A stretch of DNA of 61,454 nucleotides from Belnapia mucosa (lineage in GTDB: Bacteria; Pseudomonadota; Alphaproteobacteria; Acetobacterales; Acetobacteraceae), in NCBI RefSeq assembly GCF_016775475.1, contig NZ_JAEUXJ010000019.1, positions 1 to 61,454 on the forward strand, read 5' to 3'. Below, in pieces: positions 58,672-61,454 of this stretch (position 1 is the stretch's first letter; each line of letters starts with the position of its first letter). The notes under the pieces are model-generated. The model saw only the letters and a list, made by a program, of their open reading frames with translations, did no database searches and was not told where the DNA came from. Both the position numbers and the translations under genes were made by a program.

Positions 58672-61232
58672 TGCCCAGTGACCAGGTGGTGGCGGTTGAC
58701 CCCGCAGTGCGCGGCGCCATGCTGAGCGAAGGGCTCTGGCTGGTGAAGTCGGGCCGCTACAAGGATGCGGTCCACCTTCTCGAATCCCTCGCCCAGGGCG
58801 GCGATGGGAGCTGCGACCTGACCGCGGCCCTGGCCCGCGCCTATGAGGGTCTGGGCGAGAAGCACCGCGCCCGGCTCCTCTGGCTGCGGCTGACGCATGA
58901 AGAGGAAGGGCGGCAGCACAAGCCTCTTTTGTTCCTTGGCCGCAATGCGTTGGAACGCCGGGCCTATAGCGATGCGGTCAGCCTGCTGACGACGCATCTC
59001 GAGCACCATCCGAACGACGTCCGGGCGGCGGAGCGGTTGCTGGAGGCGCGGCTGGCTGCTGCCTCGCCCGGCGAGCATTTGGCGCTGTGCGAGGAGCATA
59101 TGCGCCGGTGGCCGCCGAGCTGCACCACGCTGACGCTGCAGGCCGTGCATGTCGCACGGCAGGACTCCTACAAGGCGGCCCAGGGCGTGCTGCGTCAGGC
59201 AGAAGAACTCTGGGACGGCCAGTCCGCCAGCGCCCGGCGCATCGCCCGCACCATGGAATCTCTCGGCCTGACCGAGGATGCGCTGCATTTCATCGAGCGG
59301 GTGAAGCAGAAACTGCCTGACGATGCCGGTCTCATCCAGATGGAGATGCGGCTGTTGCGCTCGGCCGCGGCACCACGCGCCCGGATCATCGAAGCGGCGC
59401 AGGCGGTGGTCGCGCTGAACCCCGAGAATGCCGACAGCCATGCCGCGCTCGGCGATGTCTATGCCGGTTTCCGCGACTGGGCCAAAGCCGCGACCTGCTA
59501 TGAGGCGGCGATGCGGCTCGCGCCCCGAACGGTGGCGCATTGGACCAGCGCCATCCGTGCCTATGGGCAGCTGGAACGCGACGATTCCATTGCCGCCTTG
59601 CTGGAGGAGGCAGCGCGCAGCTTCCGGCGCCGTGGTGCGGACGGCATCCTCGACCTCGCCATGATCGAGATCGCCGCCCGGCGCTTCACCGAGGCCGTGG
59701 GCCGGGTGACAGTGGACATGTCGAACCCGCGCATCCGGCCCCAGGCACGGAACATCGCAGCGCTTGGGCTCGCCTCGGCGGGTGACTATTTCCGGGGCTG
59801 GAACCACCTCTCGGCCGCGCTGACGGACGGCACCGCAAGCGACGAGCTGCGGCGGTTGGCAGTCCGTGCCTCATTGTCGATGCGCCTGGTGGAGCCGGGT
59901 GCCAAGATGCCGGTCTTTCCGAACGTGCTGTTCGAGCGGGCGATCCTGCGGCCGCCGTCACGGCCGCTGATCCAACCGGCGGAAGCCGTGATGCTGGTGA
60001 CCTCCTCGCTCGGCGCTGGTGGCGCCGAGCGACAGGTGGCGCTCTCGGCCCGGCTGCTGGCCGAGCACCGGACAGCACGGGGCCTCGGCCGGACCGTCCT
60101 GGTAGGTCAGGATTTGGCAGAGGAGCGGGGACGGTCGGTCATGCGCACGGTCGCGGAGACCGAAGGGCTGGAGATCGAGGATCTATACCCGATCGACTAC
60201 TCCGAGCTGTTCCGTGGCATCGTCGCCGCCGAGCCGGCGATGCGGGAGGTGATGCGTCTGGTCGCCGCCTTTCCGGAGCGGCTGCACCGCGACATCCTGA
60301 AGCTCTATGACTGCTTCCGGCGGCACCGGCCGCAGGTTGCGCATCTCTGGCAGGATGGCGTCATCACCACCGGCTCGGTCGCCGCGGTGCTCGCCGGTGT
60401 GCCACGCATCGTCACCTCTTTGCGTAACGTCGTGGCGGGCGAGAACGACCGGCGCCGCTACCGTCCCTATCTCGCGGCCATGTATCAGGCTTTGGCCCAA
60501 CGGTCGGACGTCATGTTCACCGCCAACTCCATTGCCGGGGCGCGCGACTACGAAAAGATGCTGGGCATTCCGACCGGCACTATCCAGGTCATCTATAATG
60601 GCCTCGATGCTGCCAATATCCAGCGCCGCGGCGGGCCAGCCGGGCGGGCACGAATCCGCGCCCAACTCGGCCTTGACGAGAACCAGCTGCTGCTCGGGGG
60701 CACGTTCCGCCTAGCGCCCGCGAAGCGGCCGCATCTCTGGCTGGACGTCGCCGAGCGGGTAGCTGCCAGCTTGCCGCAGAGCCGTTTCGTCATCGTCGGC
60801 GACGGCGTGCTGCGGGCCGAGTTGCAGGCGCGGATCGACGCTCGTGGCCTCGCCGGCCGCATCACCCTGGCCGGCCGGCAAAGCCCCGTCGAGCCCTGGA
60901 TCGCAGCCATGGACACGATGCTGCTCGCCTCCGAAGTCGAGGGCCTGCCGAACGTGCTGCTGGAGGCGCAAGCGTTGGGCGTGCCGGTAGTGGCGACCGA
61001 TGCCGGCGGCTCCGGTGAGGCGATGGACCAGGGCCGCACCGGTCTGCTGGTGCCGGACGACACGCCCGACGGCTTGGCGGCGGCAGTGCTGCAGCTGTTC
61101 GTCGATGATGAGTTGCGCGGCAAGGCTCGCGCCGCTGCCCCCGCCTTCGTCGAGCGGGTCTTCGGCTTGCAGCGAATGCTACAGAACACGTTGCAGGCCT
61201 ATGACGGCCAGCGCGTGTCCGAAGCGGCTTGA
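58671..61232 (+). CDS. TPR-glycosyltransferase family 4 fusion
   Basis: 853 aa from ATG 58671, overlapping the previous stop (TGATG). Residues 1-410 are TPR-like helical hairpins (VKSGRYKDAVHLLESLAQGG, AHEALGDVY-like NADSHAALGDVYAGFRDWAK, AAMRLAPRTVAHWTSAIRAY). From about 440 the GT-B fold starts with VMLVTSSLGAGGAERQVALS, the donor-proximal loop typical of GT4. The C-terminal lobe has IQVIYNGLDAANIQ, LLLGGTFRLAPAKRPHLWLD, RFVIVGDGVLRAELQARID and the nucleotide-sugar EX7E region DTMLLASEVEGLPNVLLEAQ with VPVVATDAGGSGEAM. It should transfer a sugar from a nucleotide donor in the cytoplasm; the TPR part may hold the acceptor or partner proteins such as the TPR-SGNH or pseudo-AsnB gene products next to it. 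Confidence 0.87.
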   Translation: MPSDQVVAVDPAVRGAMLSEGLWLVKSGRYKDAVHLLESLAQGGDGSCDLTAALARAYEGLGEKHRARLLWLRLTHEEEGRQHKPLLFLGRNALERRAYSDAVSLLTTHLEHHPNDVRAAERLLEARLAAASPGEHLALCEEHMRRWPPSCTTLTLQAVHVARQDSYKAAQGVLRQAEELWDGQSASARRIARTMESLGLTEDALHFIERVKQKLPDDAGLIQMEMRLLRSAAAPRARIIEAAQAVVALNPENADSHAALGDVYAGFRDWAKAATCYEAAMRLAPRTVAHWTSAIRAYGQLERDDSIAALLEEAARSFRRRGADGILDLAMIEIAARRFTEAVGRVTVDMSNPRIRPQARNIAALGLASAGDYFRGWNHLSAALTDGTASDELRRLAVRASLSMRLVEPGAKMPVFPNVLFERAILRPPSRPLIQPAEAVMLVTSSLGAGGAERQVALSARLLAEHRTARGLGRTVLVGQDLAEERGRSVMRTVAETEGLEIEDLYPIDYSELFRGIVAAEPAMREVMRLVAAFPERLHRDILKLYDCFRRHRPQVAHLWQDGVITTGSVAAVLAGVPRIVTSLRNVVAGENDRRRYRPYLAAMYQALAQRSDVMFTANSIAGARDYEKMLGIPTGTIQVIYNGLDAANIQRRGGPAGRARIRAQLGLDENQLLLGGTFRLAPAKRPHLWLDVAERVAASLPQSRFVIVGDGVLRAELQARIDARGLAGRITLAGRQSPVEPWIAAMDTMLLASEVEGLPNVLLEAQALGVPVVATDAGGSGEAMDQGRTGLLVPDDTPDGLAAAVLQLFVDDELRGKARAAAPAFVERVFGLQRMLQNTLQAYDGQRVSEAA

Positions 61233-61239
61233 GATCACG

Positions 61240-61410
61240 ATGCACCTTGGCGTCCTCGCCGCGACGGCTTGCTTTGTCGCCATCGCTGCTGCTCGTCCGG
61301 CAGCGGCGCTCGGCGCAACTGAATTGGCGGTGCGGCCTTCGCCGATCGCGCCATTCGGGTTGACTGATCTTATCCTGTTCCGGCCATCTTTCCGGTGTAG
61401 TCCGCCGTAG
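61240..61410 (+). CDS. 56-residue putative secreted peptide
   Basis: ATG 61240 lies 7 bases after the stop of the TPR-GT4 gene. The product begins with a signal-like MHLGVLAATACFVAIAAARP and AAALGATELAV, then SPIAPFGLTDLILFRPSF. The upstream sequence GAGATCACG gives only a weak ribosome-binding site. It fills the gap before the next gene exactly, which makes it plausible but not certain. Unknown family. Confidence 0.4.
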   Translation: MHLGVLAATACFVAIAAARPAAALGATELAVRPSPIAPFGLTDLILFRPSFRCSPP

Positions 61411-61428
61411 GATCTATGGAGAAGTAAC

Positions 61429-61454
61429 GTGGCGATCGTGCCTGTCATCCTGTC
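61429..61454 (+). CDS. start of mannose-1-phosphate guanylyltransferase-like gene, cut by window end
   Basis: GTG at 61429 (GGAGAAG 7-12 bases upstream) starts MAIVPVILS before the window ends. This is how GDP-mannose pyrophosphorylases begin (IVPVILSGGSGTRLWP), so the next gene probably makes GDP-mannose for the same glycan. Only eight or nine residues support this. Confidence 0.5.

Noticed and set aside
1..61454. CRISPR arrays, phage structural genes, or a classical defence island.
   Set aside because: I see no regularly spaced repeats, Cas, capsid, terminase, restriction or toxin-antitoxin genes.

Overview
The window reads as a chromosomal segment of a high-GC alphaproteobacterium, most likely Acetobacteraceae (Roseomonas-like). 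This is inferred from codon use, from several solitary periplasmic binding proteins, from the gppA-rlmE and guaB/guaA surroundings, and from many paralogues typical of that family. No rRNA or marker gene is present, so genus is not proven.

The window has three parts. (1) About 1-28,690 is an accessory region rich in mobile DNA and decayed genes. It holds three IS5-type elements, one IS6 element, two IS3 fragments, an IS1182 fragment, a broken serine recombinase, a broken tyrosine recombinase, and the stump of a second integrase next to tRNA-Gln(CTG). Relics of a sensor histidine kinase, a nitronate monooxygenase, a gamma-glutamyltransferase and a cupin lie between them. Intact genes are scattered through it: a TRAP-type binding protein, two LysR regulators, an FAD oxidoreductase, an Asp/Glu racemase, an MFS exporter, a soluble transhydrogenase (sthA) and an IclR-controlled catabolic operon (TauD dioxygenase, FAH-fold hydrolase, Ldh-type dehydrogenase and two binding proteins). 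tRNA-Gln at 28,694-28,767 looks like the island boundary.

(2) About 28,694-51,571 is core-like chromosome: gppA-rlmE (overlapping), guaB, an SDR, a HAD dehalogenase overlapping an RsmB-type methyltransferase, GNAT, guaA, a binding-protein/peptidase/amidohydrolase run, lipB, tRNA-Leu(GAG), a malic enzyme-phosphotransacetylase fusion, a serine hydrolase, a Pro-rich secreted protein, a VWA protein and a membrane-anchored J-domain protein.

(3) About 51,586 to the end is the start of a surface-glycan cluster on the + strand. It encodes a UDP-sugar dehydrogenase, a UDP-glucuronate 4-epimerase type enzyme, a TPR protein with an SGNH/GSCFA-like head, an asparagine-synthetase homologue that has lost both of its usual catalytic signatures, a TPR-glycosyltransferase, a tiny secreted peptide and the first codons of a mannose-1-phosphate guanylyltransferase. 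The sugar-nucleotide enzymes would supply activated uronic acid and GDP-mannose, and the TPR-GT4 protein would transfer sugar. The pseudo-AsnB and TPR-SGNH proteins are the unexplained parts and the best candidates for something new.

Limits: all family calls are from reading translations and motifs. No database search was run. Exact starts, IS ends and pseudogene edges are approximate where stated.
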